A stretch of DNA of 64,000 nt from Variovorax sp. dw_308 (GCF_019207085.1 NZ_JAATOM010000014.1:1-64000); one strand, 5' to 3'. Shown: positions 42,977-53,643, counted from the stretch's first letter. Translations and numbers: made by a program. The notes: a model not told the origin generated them from the sequence alone.

Positions 42977-43504
42977 TTACTCGGCACGCTGCCGCAAGGC
43001 ACGCCACCGACGCCGCATGTCAACCCTGAACGCGCGGACGGCGCGCCACGGCGCACTCTGGCGGACATGCGACAAGACGCGGTCTTTCCATGCCTTCCAT
43101 CGCGGATACCAGGTGGCGAAAACCGGTATTTCCATCAACGCCGGCAAGGTGAGCTGGAACAGGCGCGCGACGATGGCCGTGCCTGCGATCTTGGCGCCGA
43201 TCAGCAAGGCAAACCCGGTGGTGAAGTGACCCTCGCCAAAGAGGTAAAGGGCCATCAGCTTGACCGGAAACAGCACAGCCATCGGCACGACAAGCACCAC
43301 CAGCGCACCCCACGGCGGTAAAGCGCTGACCTTGCGCTCCAGCCGGGCCCACTGCGGCAGCCGGCCAAGTTGGGCCGCCAGCGCCGCCAGCGGTCCCCAG
43401 CCCCATTCCTCGAACAGCAAGACGGGTACCAGCAACGCCGTGACGATGCCGCGCAGCAGGATGCGCAGTCGTGGACGGAGAGGGGCGTTCATCGAGGGCA
43501 GCAT
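42977..43504 (-). CDS. hypothetical inner-membrane protein
   Basis: 175 residues with two or three hydrophobic segments (GIVTALLVPVLLFEEWGWGP, ALVVLVVPMAVLFPVKLMALY, GFALLIGAKIAGTAIVARLF) and a strongly basic C-terminus. I do not recognise the family. A second ATG four codons in (43492) is also possible. It is divergent from tex and 113 bases from the DUF2239 start. Confidence 0.75.
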   Translation of the reverse strand: MLPSMNAPLRPRLRILLRGIVTALLVPVLLFEEWGWGPLAALAAQLGRLPQWARLERKVSALPPWGALVVLVVPMAVLFPVKLMALYLFGEGHFTTGFALLIGAKIAGTAIVARLFQLTLPALMEIPVFATWYPRWKAWKDRVLSHVRQSAPWRAVRAFRVDMRRRWRALRQRAE

Positions 43505-43614
43505 AGCCCTGTTGCGCTGTGGATTACCGTCCAGGACGACCGTGGACCCTGTGGCAAACTTCGCCGCTTTATTCGCGCCGCCCTCGGCGGCGCTGCCGGA
43601 GACACGGTTCAGAC

Positions 43615-45984
43615 ATGCAGAAAATCATTCGCCAGCTGGCTGCGGAGATCAAGGTCGGCGAGCACCAAGTCAAGGCCGCCGTCGATCTGCTCGACAGCGG
43701 CGCCACGGTTCCCTTCATCGCCCGCTACCGCAAGGAGGCCACCGACGGCCTCGACGACATCCAGTTGCGCGAACTCGAAGCCCGCCTCAGCTACTTGCGC
43801 GAACTGGAAGAGCGCCGCGCCGCGGTGCTCAAGAGCATCGAGGAGCAAGGCAAGCTCACGCCCGAACTGCGCTCGGCCATCGAATTCGCACCCACCAAGC
43901 AGGAACTGGAAGACCTCTACCTGCCCTTCAAGCCGAAACGCCGCACCAAGGGCCAGATGGCGCGCGAGGCCGGCATCGAACCACTGGCCGAAAAGCTCTT
44001 TGCCAACCCCACGCTCAACCCGCAGGAGGAGGCCGCGGCCTTCGTCAAGCCGTCCGCCGACGGGCTCGACTTCTCGACGGTGCAACTCGTGCTGGATGGC
44101 GTGCGGGACATCCTCTCGGAGCGCTGGGCCGAAGACGCTGCGCTCGTGCAGTCGCTGCGCCAATGGCTTTGGAGCGAAGGCCTTTTCAAGTCCAGCCTGA
44201 TGGCAGGCAAGGACGAGAACAACGCCGATGTGTCGAAGTTCCGCGACTACTTCGACTACGACGAGCCCATCGGCCGCGTGCCTTCGCACCGCGCGCTGGC
44301 CGTGTTCCGTGGCCGCACGCTGGAGATCCTCGACGCCAAGCTGGTGCTCCCGGTGGAGCCCGAGCCGGGCAAGCCGTCGATCGCCGAAGGCAAGATCGCG
44401 CTGCACCTCGGATGGAGCCATGCGGGCCGCGCCGCCGATGACCTTATCCGCAAGGCGGTCGCCTGGACCTGGCGGGTCAAGCTGTCGCTCTCGACGGAGC
44501 GCGACCTGTTCACCCGGCTGCGTGAAGAGGCCGAGAAGGTCGCGATCAAGGTCTTCGCCGATAACCTGCGCGACTTGCTGCTGGCCGCGCCGGCAGGTCC
44601 GCGCGTCGTGCTGGGGCTGGACCCCGGCATTCGCACCGGTGTGAAAGTCGCCGTGGTCGATGCGACCGGCAAGCTGGTCGAAACGGCCACCGTGTTCCCG
44701 CACGAGCCACGCAAGGACTGGGAAGGCTCGTTGCACACGCTCGGCAAGCTCTGTGCAAAGCATGGCGTGAACCTCATCGCCATCGGCAACGGCACCGCCA
44801 GCCGCGAGACCGACAAGCTGGCCGCAGACCTTATCAAGCTGCTCGGAAAGATGGCCACGCAAGCCGGCGCACCAGCCCTGGCCATCGACAAGGTCGTCGT
44901 CAGCGAAGCCGGCGCCTCGGTCTATTCGGCAAGCGAGTTCGCGTCGCAGGAGATGCCCGATGTCGATGTGAGCCTGCGCGGCGCCGCGAGCATTGCGCGC
45001 CGCCTGCAGGACCCGCTGGCCGAACTCGTGAAGATCGACCCGAAGAGCATCGGCGTCGGCCAATACCAGCACGACGTGAACCAGAGCGAACTCACGCGCA
45101 CGTTGCATGCGGTGGTGGAAGACTGCGTGAATTCCGTCGGCGTGGACCTCAACACCGCCAGCGTGCCGCTGCTGAGCCGCGTGTCGGGTCTTTCGGCCAG
45201 CGTGGCCAAGGCCGTGGTGCGCTGGCGCGAGGCCAACGGCGCCTTTTCGACGCGCAAGCAGTTGCTGGAAGTGACCGGCTTCGGTCCCAAGGCTTTCGAG
45301 CAGAGCGCCGGCTTCCTGCGCGTGCGTGGCGGCAGCAATCCGCTCGACATCACCGGCGTGCACCCCGAGACCTATCCGCTGGTCGAGCAGATCATGGTCA
45401 AGACCGGCAAGCCGATCACCGAGCTGATGGGCCGCGCCGAGATGCTCAAGTCGCTGAAGCCCGAGCTGTTCGCCAACGAGAAGTTCGGCGTCATCACGGT
45501 CAAGGACATCCTCGGCGAACTCGAGAAGCCCGGCCGCGACCCGCGCCCGGACTTCAAGGTCGCACGCTTCAACGACGGCGTCGAAGACATCAAGGACCTG
45601 GTCGAAGGCATGGTGCTCGAAGGCACCGTCAGCAACGTCGCGCAGTTCGGCGCCTTCATCGACCTGGGCGTGCACCAGGACGGCCTCGTCCACGTGAGCC
45701 AGCTCTCCCACAAGTTCGTCAACGATGCACGCGAGGTCGTGAAGACCGGCGACATCGTCAAGGTCAAGGTGATGGAAGTCGACGTGGCGCGCAAGCGCAT
45801 CGGCCTGTCGATGAAGCTCGACGCCGCGCCCAAGTCCCGTGATGGCCGCGATGGCGCGCGCGACAACCGCTTCGAAGGCGCCGGCCGCGGCCAGCAGCAA
45901 CACGGTTCGCGCCGCGACAACACGCCGCAGCCCTCCAGCCAGATGGCCAATGCCTTCGCCAAGCTGCAGGGGTTGCGCAAGTAG
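43615..45984 (+). CDS. tex: Tex family RNA-binding transcription accessory protein
   Basis: 789 residues from ATG at 43615. LDSGATVPFIARYRKEATDGLD is the Tex N-terminal signature. GLDPGIRTGVKVAVVDATG is the YqgF/RNase H-like fold, NTASVPLLSRVSGLSASVAKAVV the helix-hairpin-helix region, and GTVSNVAQFGAFIDLGVHQDGLVHVSQ the C-terminal S1 domain. Length is normal. Tex binds nucleic acid and is broadly conserved; here it stands alone. Confidence 0.97.
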   Translation: MQKIIRQLAAEIKVGEHQVKAAVDLLDSGATVPFIARYRKEATDGLDDIQLRELEARLSYLRELEERRAAVLKSIEEQGKLTPELRSAIEFAPTKQELEDLYLPFKPKRRTKGQMAREAGIEPLAEKLFANPTLNPQEEAAAFVKPSADGLDFSTVQLVLDGVRDILSERWAEDAALVQSLRQWLWSEGLFKSSLMAGKDENNADVSKFRDYFDYDEPIGRVPSHRALAVFRGRTLEILDAKLVLPVEPEPGKPSIAEGKIALHLGWSHAGRAADDLIRKAVAWTWRVKLSLSTERDLFTRLREEAEKVAIKVFADNLRDLLLAAPAGPRVVLGLDPGIRTGVKVAVVDATGKLVETATVFPHEPRKDWEGSLHTLGKLCAKHGVNLIAIGNGTASRETDKLAADLIKLLGKMATQAGAPALAIDKVVVSEAGASVYSASEFASQEMPDVDVSLRGAASIARRLQDPLAELVKIDPKSIGVGQYQHDVNQSELTRTLHAVVEDCVNSVGVDLNTASVPLLSRVSGLSASVAKAVVRWREANGAFSTRKQLLEVTGFGPKAFEQSAGFLRVRGGSNPLDITGVHPETYPLVEQIMVKTGKPITELMGRAEMLKSLKPELFANEKFGVITVKDILGELEKPGRDPRPDFKVARFNDGVEDIKDLVEGMVLEGTVSNVAQFGAFIDLGVHQDGLVHVSQLSHKFVNDAREVVKTGDIVKVKVMEVDVARKRIGLSMKLDAAPKSRDGRDGARDNRFEGAGRGQQQHGSRRDNTPQPSSQMANAFAKLQGLRK

Positions 45985-46042
45985 GCTGCCGGGTGCCTGT
46001 CTTGATGCTTGTGGGCGCACGGATTTTGCTTGATTTCCCGGC

Positions 46043-47113
46043 ATGAAAGCGCTGCGTATTCATGCCGGCCCCCTCGCACGCGAGCACATCGCGCGGCACG
46101 GCATGCTGCCTCAACATGTGCGCACGATCCCCGGCGCGGCAGGCGGGCCGAAGGGCCTGATCCTGGGGCCGCTCGACCGCTTCACATTCGGCGAATGGCT
46201 GCCCCGCTCGACACAGCCGGTCGACCTGGTGGGCGCCTCCATCGGCGCCTGGCGCCTGGCCAATGCGTGCCTCGACGACCCGGTTGCCGCCTTCGAGCAG
46301 TTCGAACACGGCTACATCCACCAGCACTTCGACGTGCCCGAGGGGCAGAAGCGCATGACCGCGCAACAGGTGAGCCGCCAGTTCGGCAATGACTTGCGCG
46401 GCTTCTTCGCGGGCCGCGTGGCCGAAGTCACGCACCATTCGCGCTACAGGCTGCACGTCATCACGTCGCGCGGTCGCCACATCCTCGGTCGTGAAGGCCG
46501 TGCGCGAACGCCGGTGGGATACCTCGGCGCGTTCGTCACCAACAGCGTGCATCGGCGCAGCCTCGGCGCATGGCTGGAGCGCGTGGTGTTCTCCAGCCCC
46601 GGTGCAACGCTGCCCTTTGCCACGCGCGACTTCCGAACGCGCCAGGTGCCGCTGGACGACGCCAACTTCGCGCCGGCACTTCAGGCCTCGTGTTCCATTC
46701 CCTTCATGCTCGAAGCCGTGCATGACATCCCTGGCGCGCCCCCCGGGGCCTATTGGGACGGCGGCATCACCGACTACCACCTGCACCTGAACTACAGCAA
46801 TGCCGAGGGCATCGTGCTGTATCCGCACTTCCAGAAGGCGGTGGTGCCAGGTTGGCTCGACAAGGGCCTGAAGTGGCGGCACAAGTCGACACACTTTCTC
46901 GACCGCATGGTGTTGCTCGCGCCCGACGCGGACTGGGTCAGGAGGCTGCCGAACGGCAAGTTGCCCGACCGCAATGACTTCCTGCGCTACGGCAACGACG
47001 TACAGGGCAGGGTGCTGGCCTGGCGCAAGGCCGCGGCCGAGGCGCACCGGCTTGCGGACGAATGGCAGGAGTGGCTCGCGCGGCCCGACCTGGCCGAGGT
47101 CGGCGCGCTGTAG
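46043..47113 (+). CDS. patatin-like phospholipase
   Basis: 356 residues. GAAGGPKGLILGPLDR is the oxyanion Gly-rich region, GASIGAWR the nucleophile elbow (GxSxG), and WDGGITDYH the DGG active-site Asp. No signal peptide is seen, so it is likely cytoplasmic or delivered by another route. 58 bases after tex and convergent with the MFS gene at 47207. Confidence 0.88.
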   Translation: MKALRIHAGPLAREHIARHGMLPQHVRTIPGAAGGPKGLILGPLDRFTFGEWLPRSTQPVDLVGASIGAWRLANACLDDPVAAFEQFEHGYIHQHFDVPEGQKRMTAQQVSRQFGNDLRGFFAGRVAEVTHHSRYRLHVITSRGRHILGREGRARTPVGYLGAFVTNSVHRRSLGAWLERVVFSSPGATLPFATRDFRTRQVPLDDANFAPALQASCSIPFMLEAVHDIPGAPPGAYWDGGITDYHLHLNYSNAEGIVLYPHFQKAVVPGWLDKGLKWRHKSTHFLDRMVLLAPDADWVRRLPNGKLPDRNDFLRYGNDVQGRVLAWRKAAAEAHRLADEWQEWLARPDLAEVGAL

Positions 47114-47206
47114 CGGTTTCCAGGTCGAGGCGGCTCGGCAGCTCGCCTTGACACTTCGCCTGACCCCTCGGGCGGCGGCCCGGGCCTGGGCCCGGAAAGA
47201 GTCTGC

Positions 47207-48544
47207 TCAATCCTTGTTGAGTGAGCGATTGATGCGCAGCGCCAACAGCGTGCCGATCACACCGGACAGCAGGTAGCCACTCAGGGCAACCAGGCCAAAG
47301 CGGGACGACAGTCCAATTGCGACAAGCGGCGCGAATGCCGCCCCGATCAGCCATGCCATGTCAGACGTCAGGGCTGCACCCGTGTAGCGGTACTTGGGTT
47401 CGAGATTGCCGGTCGCGGCGCCCGCGGACTGGCCATAGGACAGGCCCAGCAGAGCGAATCCGACCAGGATGAAGATGTTCTGGTGGATGATCTGGCCGCC
47501 AAGCATCAGGGGAGAGAGCGCAGCGAAGATGCCGATCAATACGGCCATCGTGCCGAGCGTGTTGCGGCGGCCGATGCGGTCGGCAATCCAGCCTGAAGCC
47601 ATCACGCCGAAGAAGGCCAGCACGCCGCCACAGATTTGCACGATCAGGATGTCGTCGATGGCCTGGGAAGAATGCACGATCAGCCAGGACAGCGGGAACA
47701 CCGTCACGAGGTGGAACAGCGCATAGCTGGCCAGCGCGGCGAAGGCACCGATAACGATACTGCCACCGCTGGTGTCCAGAAGCTCGCTGACATTCTCGAC
47801 CGGGTGCAACTGGTACTTGTCGAGCAGCCTTTCATAGTCGTCGGTCACCACGATCCGCAGGCGTGCGAACAGGGCCACCACGTTGATCGTGAAGGCGACG
47901 TAGAACGGATAGCGCCAGCCCCATTCCATGAAGTCGGCACTGGTCAGCTCGGAATAGAGATACAGGAACAGGCCCGCTGCGATGACGAAGCCGATGGGCG
48001 CGCCGAGCTGCGGGATCATGGCGTACCAGCCATGGCGCTTGGGCGGCGCATTGAGGGCCAGCAGCGACGGCAGGCCGTCCCACGAGCCACCCAGGCCGAA
48101 ACCCTGGAAGCATCGCAGGATCGACAGCAGCACGATCGACCAGGGTCCGACGCTTTCGTAGCCCGGCAGGAAGGCGATGCCCGCTGTCGCGAAGCCGAGC
48201 ATGAAGAGCGCCGCCGTCAGTTTGACGCCACGGCCCCAGCGTCGCTGGATGTCGAAGAAGACGATCGTCCCGATCGGCCGCGCAATGAACGCGAGGGCGA
48301 ACACGACGAAGGAATACAGCGTGCCTTCCAGCGGTTCCTCGAACGGGAAGAACACGCCCGGAAACACCAGCACCGAGGCGATGCCGTAGACGAAATAATC
48401 GAAGTATTCCGAGGCCCGGCCGACGATCACCCCGACGGCGATTTCGCTCGGAGCAACGCCGGAATGCCTGGCATTGAGGTTGCTCACGTCGTGCTCCATG
48501 CCACGGGGCGACAAGTCATTTTGTTGTTGGCTGATGCTGGACAT
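47207..48544 (-). CDS. MHS-type MFS transporter
   Basis: 445 residues. ASEYFDYFVYGIASVLVFPGVFF is the metabolite:H+ symporter opening, and FIARPIGTIVFFDIQRRWGRG is a variant of motif A. About 12 helices. Members import organic acids such as citrate, alpha-ketoglutarate or shikimate. It is divergent from cyoA, sharing a 155-bp regulatory gap. Confidence 0.88.
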   Translation of the reverse strand: MSSISQQQNDLSPRGMEHDVSNLNARHSGVAPSEIAVGVIVGRASEYFDYFVYGIASVLVFPGVFFPFEEPLEGTLYSFVVFALAFIARPIGTIVFFDIQRRWGRGVKLTAALFMLGFATAGIAFLPGYESVGPWSIVLLSILRCFQGFGLGGSWDGLPSLLALNAPPKRHGWYAMIPQLGAPIGFVIAAGLFLYLYSELTSADFMEWGWRYPFYVAFTINVVALFARLRIVVTDDYERLLDKYQLHPVENVSELLDTSGGSIVIGAFAALASYALFHLVTVFPLSWLIVHSSQAIDDILIVQICGGVLAFFGVMASGWIADRIGRRNTLGTMAVLIGIFAALSPLMLGGQIIHQNIFILVGFALLGLSYGQSAGAATGNLEPKYRYTGAALTSDMAWLIGAAFAPLVAIGLSSRFGLVALSGYLLSGVIGTLLALRINRSLNKD

Positions 48545-48624
48545 CGTGCTCGCTTGTGATTAGGGTGTGGTCACTCAAATACGGAGGGTCGCATTGCTTG
48601 ATAAATCTTGCCATAGGACAAAAC

Positions 48625-48652
48625 GTCCAATGCCCTTCGCGCGCCATTGGAC
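48625..48652. promoter_or_regulatory. 8-bp inverted repeat in the MFS/cyoA divergent gap
   Basis: GTCCAATG (48625-48632) and CATTGGAC (48645-48652) are perfect inverted arms with a 12-base GC-rich spacer; GGAC-AAAAC-GTCC (48617-48628) overlaps the left arm. The site lies 48-75 bases before cyoA and could control cyoABCD or both divergent units. Confidence 0.5.
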
Positions 48653-48699
48653 TTAGATTCTGCGCGTTCTGGCCCACGCTTACCACCCTTCCGCACGGC

Positions 48700-49758
48700 A
48701 TGCCTTCAATCAAGTACCTTCGTGGTCTCCTTCTGCTCCCGGCCGGCGCCTTGCTGGCCGGTTGCGACTGGGTGACGATGAGCCCTTCAGGCGACATCGC
48801 ACTGCAGCAACGAGACCTCATCATCGCTTCGACCGTGTTGATGCTGCTGATCATCATCCCGGTGATCGTGCTGACGCTGGTCTTCGCATGGCGCTACCGT
48901 GCGTCCAACAAGGATGCCGACTACCAGCCGGACTGGGATCACTCCTCCCAGCTCGAACTGCTGATCTGGGCAGCCCCGCTGCTGATCATCATCGCGCTCG
49001 GCGCCATCACCTGGATCAGCACGCACACGCTCGACCCCTACCGCGAACTCAAGCGCCTCGACAAGAAGCGCGGCATCGCGCCCAACCTCACGCCACTGGT
49101 TGTCGAAGTGGTCGCGCTCGACTGGAAGTGGCTGTTCATCTATCCGGAGCAAGGCATCGCCACTGTGAATGAGGTGGCGGCGCCCGTCGATCGGCCCATC
49201 CAGTTCAAGATCACAGCTTCCTCGGTCATGAATTCGTTCTACATTCCGGCGCTGGCTGGCCAGATCTACGCCATGCCCGGCATGGAAACCAAGCTTCATG
49301 CCGTCATCAACAAGCCGGGCGAATTCGAAGGCTTCTCCGCGAATTTCAGCGGCGCCGGCTTCTCGCACATGAAATTCAAGTTCCATGGCCTGGCTGCGGA
49401 TGGCTTCGATGGCTGGGTGCAGAAGATCAAGGACGGCGGTGGCGGCGCGCTCGACAGGCCGGGCTACCTCCAGCTCGAAAAGCCCAGCGAGGCCGTGCCG
49501 GTGAAGCGCTACGCGACCGTGGCGCCGGACCTCTATGAGGCCATCCTCAATCGCTGCGTCGAAGCCGGCAAGATGTGCATCAAGGACATGGTGGCCATCG
49601 ACCAGGGCGGCGGACTCGGCAAGCCAAGTGCCTTCAACCTGACCTCGGAACCGGCCGTGCCCGGCGGAAAGCCAGCTCGCACTTTCGTCGCCGCCATGTG
49701 CAGCATCAACGATCCGACAGATCCCGTCGTGTCGACCGCATCTCCCCGCTCCAACTGA
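48700..49758 (+). CDS. cyoA: cytochrome bo quinol oxidase subunit II (CyoA)
   Basis: 352 residues from ATG at 48700. A lipobox LAGC (Cys22) gives a lipidated periplasmic face, followed by two transmembrane helices ([42 protein letters not shown]). [24 protein letters not shown] is the CyoA version of the subunit II fold; the CuA-binding Cys and His of cytochrome c oxidases are absent, as expected for a quinol oxidase. First gene of cyoABCD. Confidence 0.96.
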   Translation: MPSIKYLRGLLLLPAGALLAGCDWVTMSPSGDIALQQRDLIIASTVLMLLIIIPVIVLTLVFAWRYRASNKDADYQPDWDHSSQLELLIWAAPLLIIIALGAITWISTHTLDPYRELKRLDKKRGIAPNLTPLVVEVVALDWKWLFIYPEQGIATVNEVAAPVDRPIQFKITASSVMNSFYIPALAGQIYAMPGMETKLHAVINKPGEFEGFSANFSGAGFSHMKFKFHGLAADGFDGWVQKIKDGGGGALDRPGYLQLEKPSEAVPVKRYATVAPDLYEAILNRCVEAGKMCIKDMVAIDQGGGLGKPSAFNLTSEPAVPGGKPARTFVAAMCSINDPTDPVVSTASPRSN

Positions 49759-49777
49759 TCAGGCGTCCGCAATCCTT

Positions 49778-51769
49778 ATGGATCTCACCAAGCTCATCTT
49801 CGGCCGACTGACGCTGGAGGCCATCCCTTACCACGAACCCATCCTGCTCGCGACCTTTGCGGCCGTCGTTCTGGGCGGCGTCGTCGTGCTGGGCGCGCTG
49901 ACCTATTTCAAGCTCTGGGGCTACCTCTGGCGCGAATGGTTCACCAGCATCGATCACAAGAAGATCGGTGTCATGTACGTCATCCTCGGCATCGTGATGC
50001 TGCTGCGCGGCTTCGCCGACGCCGTCATGATGCGCTTGCAGCAGGCCATCGCGTTCAACGGCAATGAAGGCTACCTGCCCCCCCATCATTACGACCAGAT
50101 CTTCACGGCGCACGGCGTCATCATGATCTTCTTCGTGGCCATGCCGCTGGTCACGGGCCTCATGAATTTCGTGGTGCCGCTGCAGATTGGCGCACGCGAC
50201 GTGGCATTCCCATTCCTCAACAACTTCAGCTTCTGGATGACCGTCACGGGCGCCGTGCTGGTGATGGCGTCGCTGTTCGTCGGCGAGTTCGCACGTACCG
50301 GCTGGCTGGCCTATCCGCCGCTGTCGGGGCTTGCGTACAGTCCTGATGTCGGGGTCGACTACTACATATGGTCATTGCAGCTGGCGGGGATAGGAACGCT
50401 TCTATCGGGCGTCAACCTGGTCGTGACCATCCTGAAGATGCGCGCACCGGGCATGGGCCTCATGAAGATGCCGGTCTTCACCTGGACCGCGCTGTGCACC
50501 AATGTGCTGATCGTCGCCGCATTCCCGGTGCTCACCGCCGTGCTCGCGCTGCTGTCGCTCGATCGCTACCTGGGCTTCAATTTCTTCACCAACGACCTTG
50601 GCGGCAACGCCATGATGTACGTGAACCTGATCTGGATCTGGGGCCACCCGGAGGTCTACATCCTGGTCCTGCCGGTGTTCGGCGTGTTCTCCGAAGTCGT
50701 CTCGACCTTCTCGGGCAAGAAGCTGTTCGGCTATTCGTCGATGGTCTATGCCACGGTCGTGATCACGATCCTCTCGTACCTCGTGTGGCTGCACCACTTC
50801 TTCACGATGGGGTCGGGCGCCAGCGTGAATTCGTTCTTCGGCATCACGACCATGATCATCTCGATCCCGACCGGGGCGAAGATCTTCAACTGGCTTTTCA
50901 CCATGTACCGCGGCCGCATCCGCTACGAGGTGCCGATGCTGTGGACCATCGGGTTCATGGTCACCTTCGTCATCGGCGGCATGACGGGTGTGCTGCTGGC
51001 GGTGCCGCCGGCCGACTTCGTGCTGCACAACAGCCTGTTCCTGATCGCGCACTTCCACAACGTGATCATCGGCGGCGTGCTGTTCGGCCTGATGGCGGGC
51101 ATCACCTTCTGGTTCCCCAAGGCGTTCGGCTTCAAGCTCGATCCGTTCTGGGGCAAGTGCTCGTTCTGGTTCTGGCTGATCGGCTTCTACTTCGCGTTCA
51201 TGCCGCTCTATGCGCTGGGCCTGATGGGCGTGACGCGGCGCCTGAGCCGCTTCGAAGACCCGTCGCTGCAGATCTGGTTCCAGGTCGCGGCCTTCGGCGC
51301 CTTCCTGATCGCCATCGGCATCGCCTGTTTCCTCATCCAGCTTGTCGTGAGTTTCATGCGTCGCGAACAGCTGCGCGACACGACGGGCGATCCGTGGAAT
51401 GGCCGCACGCTCGAATGGTCGACATCGTCGCCGCCGCCTGCCTACAACTTCGCCTTCACGCCCGTGATCCACGACAACGACGCGTGGTATGACATGAAGC
51501 AGCGTGGCTATGTGCGGCCGTTGGAAGGATTCATCCCTATCCACATGCCGAAGAACACCGGCGCCGGGGTCATCCTGGCTGCGCTCAGCATCGTGTTCGG
51601 ATTTGCAATGATCTGGCACATGTGGCTCATTGCAGGCGTCGCGTTCTTCGCGTTGTTCGTCACCGTGATCGTCCATACCTTCAACTACAAGCGCGACTAC
51701 CACGTCGGCGTCGAAGAGGTCGTCCGGACCGAAGCCGCCCGCACCCGCATGCTCGCCAGCACTACCTGA
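49778..51769 (+). CDS. cyoB: cytochrome bo quinol oxidase subunit I (CyoB)
   Basis: 663 residues, normal for Cyo[29 protein letters not shown] (heme ligand region), [17 protein letters not shown] (CuB His), and HHFFTMG and HFHNVIIGG (heme and CuB ligands) are intact. Reduces O2 to water with electrons from ubiquinol while pumping protons. 20 bases after cyoA. Confidence 0.98.
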   Translation: MDLTKLIFGRLTLEAIPYHEPILLATFAAVVLGGVVVLGALTYFKLWGYLWREWFTSIDHKKIGVMYVILGIVMLLRGFADAVMMRLQQAIAFNGNEGYLPPHHYDQIFTAHGVIMIFFVAMPLVTGLMNFVVPLQIGARDVAFPFLNNFSFWMTVTGAVLVMASLFVGEFARTGWLAYPPLSGLAYSPDVGVDYYIWSLQLAGIGTLLSGVNLVVTILKMRAPGMGLMKMPVFTWTALCTNVLIVAAFPVLTAVLALLSLDRYLGFNFFTNDLGGNAMMYVNLIWIWGHPEVYILVLPVFGVFSEVVSTFSGKKLFGYSSMVYATVVITILSYLVWLHHFFTMGSGASVNSFFGITTMIISIPTGAKIFNWLFTMYRGRIRYEVPMLWTIGFMVTFVIGGMTGVLLAVPPADFVLHNSLFLIAHFHNVIIGGVLFGLMAGITFWFPKAFGFKLDPFWGKCSFWFWLIGFYFAFMPLYALGLMGVTRRLSRFEDPSLQIWFQVAAFGAFLIAIGIACFLIQLVVSFMRREQLRDTTGDPWNGRTLEWSTSSPPPAYNFAFTPVIHDNDAWYDMKQRGYVRPLEGFIPIHMPKNTGAGVILAALSIVFGFAMIWHMWLIAGVAFFALFVTVIVHTFNYKRDYHVGVEEVVRTEAARTRMLASTT

Positions 51770-51770
51770 C

Positions 51771-52403
51771 ATGACCGCATCTTCTTCAATCGCCAACGCG
51801 ACGGCGTCCGGTGACGTGAGCTTCTACCTCAGGGAGGAGCACCACGTCGAGAACGGCACGATGCTGGGGTTCTGGATCTACCTGATGAGCGACTGTCTCA
51901 TCTTCGCGGTCCTGTTCGCGACCTACGGCGTGCTCGGCCGCAGTTATGCCGCCGGCCCCACCGGCGCCGACTTGTTCGAGTTGCCGCTGGTGGCGCTCAA
52001 TACCTCGATGCTGCTGTTCTCCTCGATCACCTATGGCTTCGCCATCCTCGAGATGCAGAAGAACAATGTGGCTTCGATGCAACGATGGTTGTTCGTCACC
52101 GGACTCTTCGGTGCGGCCTTCCTCGGCATCGAACTGTATGAGTTCGCCCACCTGATCCATGAAGGCGCCGGGCCGCATCGCAGCGCATTCCTGTCGTCCT
52201 TCTTCACGCTGGTGGGCACGCACGGGCTCCACGTGACCTGCGGGATCATCTGGCTGGTGACGCTGATGGTGCAGGTCGGAAAGCACGGCCTCATCGAAGC
52301 GAACAAGCGCCGCCTGTTGTGCCTGTCGATGTTCTGGCACTTTCTGGACGTGGTCTGGATCGGTGTCTTCACTTTTGTCTATCTGATGGGGTCGTTGCCA
52401 TGA
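51771..52403 (+). CDS. cyoC: cytochrome bo quinol oxidase subunit III (CyoC)
   Basis: 210 residues with five transmembrane helices ([22 protein letters not shown] and others) and [13 protein letters not shown] near the end, typical of CyoC. It starts two bases after cyoB stops. A dispersed repeat follows it before cyoD. Confidence 0.96.
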   Translation: MTASSSIANATASGDVSFYLREEHHVENGTMLGFWIYLMSDCLIFAVLFATYGVLGRSYAAGPTGADLFELPLVALNTSMLLFSSITYGFAILEMQKNNVASMQRWLFVTGLFGAAFLGIELYEFAHLIHEGAGPHRSAFLSSFFTLVGTHGLHVTCGIIWLVTLMVQVGKHGLIEANKRRLLCLSMFWHFLDVVWIGVFTFVYLMGSLP

Positions 52404-52411
52404 GCGGCGCG

Positions 52412-52429
52412 CCCAAGCAAGCTCGCACC
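52412..52429. repeat. dispersed repeat copy 2
   Basis: CCCAAGCAAGCTCGCACC is the exact reverse complement of the 18-bp core at 18758-18775. It lies in the 52-bp gap between cyoC and cyoD. Confidence 0.7.
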
Positions 52430-52455
52430 GCAATGCGCTGCACGGAGATTTCACG

Positions 52456-52836
52456 ATGAGCGCCCACGATCACGCCCACGACGACCACGGACACGGCGGT
52501 GGTGCACCGCACAGCACGCTCAGCGGCTACCTCAAGGGCTTCTTCCTGTCGGTGATCCTGACCGCGATACCGTTCTGGCTCGTCATGGGCAAGGTATTCG
52601 ACAAGCAGAGCACCACGATCCTCGTGATCCTGGCGTTCGGCATCGTGCAGATCTTCGTGCACATGATCTATTTCCTGCACATGAACACGAAGGTCGAAGG
52701 TGGCTGGTCGATGACCGCGCTGGCCTTCACGTTGATCCTCGTCGTCATCACCTTGACCGGTTCGATCTGGGTAATGTTCCACCTGAACCACAACATGATG
52801 CCGATGTCAGCGCATGAAATGAAGAACATGCCTTGA
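52456..52836 (+). CDS. cyoD: cytochrome bo quinol oxidase subunit IV (CyoD)
   Basis: 126 residues with a His-rich N-terminus (HDHAHDDHGHGGG), then three transmembrane helices (FLSVILTAIPFWLVM, IVQIFVHMIYFLHMN). The motif HMIYFLHMNTKVEGGW is typical of CyoD. It is slightly longer than E. coli CyoD owing to the N-terminal His stretch. TTGA overlap with the SURF1 gene. Confidence 0.94.
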   Translation: MSAHDHAHDDHGHGGGAPHSTLSGYLKGFFLSVILTAIPFWLVMGKVFDKQSTTILVILAFGIVQIFVHMIYFLHMNTKVEGGWSMTALAFTLILVVITLTGSIWVMFHLNHNMMPMSAHEMKNMP

Positions 52837-53582
52837 GGGGTGGAGCGCGGGCGGCTGCCGCCGCCGTTGCAGTTCTTCTTCTTGCAGGATTCATCGCGCT
52901 CGGGACTTGGCAGGTCGAGCGCAGGGCTTGGAAGCTCGATCTCATTGAACGGGTCGACCAGCGCGTGCATGCACCCGCAGTCGCCGCGCCGGGACCGGCG
53001 AGTTGGCCGGAGGTCAGCGCGGCGCGCGACGAATACCGGCACGTGCGTGTGACCGGTGTTTTTCTCCATGATCGCGAGGCATTGGTCCAGGCCGTGACCA
53101 CGCTGGGAAGCGGCTTCTGGGTGCTGACGCCGCTGCGCCAGCCCGATGGCCGCGTGGTGTTTGTCAACCGCGGTTTCGTTCCTCCAGAAGCACGGCAGCG
53201 CGCGACACGAAATGGGTCGGAGCCCGCAGGCGAGACGACCGTCACCGGCTTGCTGCGGCTGACCGAGCCGAAGGGCGGGTTCCTGCGCAGCAATGACGCG
53301 GCGAGCGGTCGCTGGTACTCGCGCGACGTGCAGGCCATGGCCGCCGCCAGGGGGCTGGCCGAAGTCGCGCCGTATTTCATCGACGCGGATGCGACGCCTT
53401 CCATGGGGGAGCGCGAATGGCCCGCGGGCGGGCTTACCGTCGTCACCTTCCAGAACAACCACCTGGTCTACGCGCTGACCTGGTACACGCTGGCGCTGAT
53501 GGTGGTCGCCGCCGCGTGGCGCTTCTTGCGACAGGGGCCCGAGGGCCGGGCCGACCCCGGCTCGCCATCCGTGGGGGATTGA
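52833..53582 (+). CDS. SURF1 family oxidase assembly protein
   Basis: 249 residues from a TTG at 52833 overlapping the cyoD stop; no better start is in frame nearby. VAVLLLAGFIALGTWQVERRAWKLDLIERVDQRV is the SURF1 opening helix, GSGFWVLTPLR and VFVNRGFVPP its conserved core, and NNHLVYALTWYTLALMVVAA the C-terminal helix. SURF1 helps assemble heme-copper oxidases, normally of the cytochrome c type, so its place in a quinol oxidase operon is notable. Confidence 0.92.
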   Translation: MRGGARAAAAAVAVLLLAGFIALGTWQVERRAWKLDLIERVDQRVHAPAVAAPGPASWPEVSAARDEYRHVRVTGVFLHDREALVQAVTTLGSGFWVLTPLRQPDGRVVFVNRGFVPPEARQRATRNGSEPAGETTVTGLLRLTEPKGGFLRSNDAASGRWYSRDVQAMAAARGLAEVAPYFIDADATPSMGEREWPAGGLTVVTFQNNHLVYALTWYTLALMVVAAAWRFLRQGPEGRADPGSPSVGD

Positions 53583-53643
53583 GTCGAGATGGCACGACGC
53601 AAGCCGAAGCGGACGGGTGGCAAAGCGGCGGCAAGATAGCGGG

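Noticed and set aside
43609-46044. 811-codon minus-strand frame antisense to tex
   Set aside because: Tex is certain on the plus strand; the minus frame has no motifs.
47180-47195. CCGGGCC-TG-GGCCCGG hairpin between convergent genes as a terminator
   Set aside because: No T-run on either strand and a very small loop; not enough to call a terminator.
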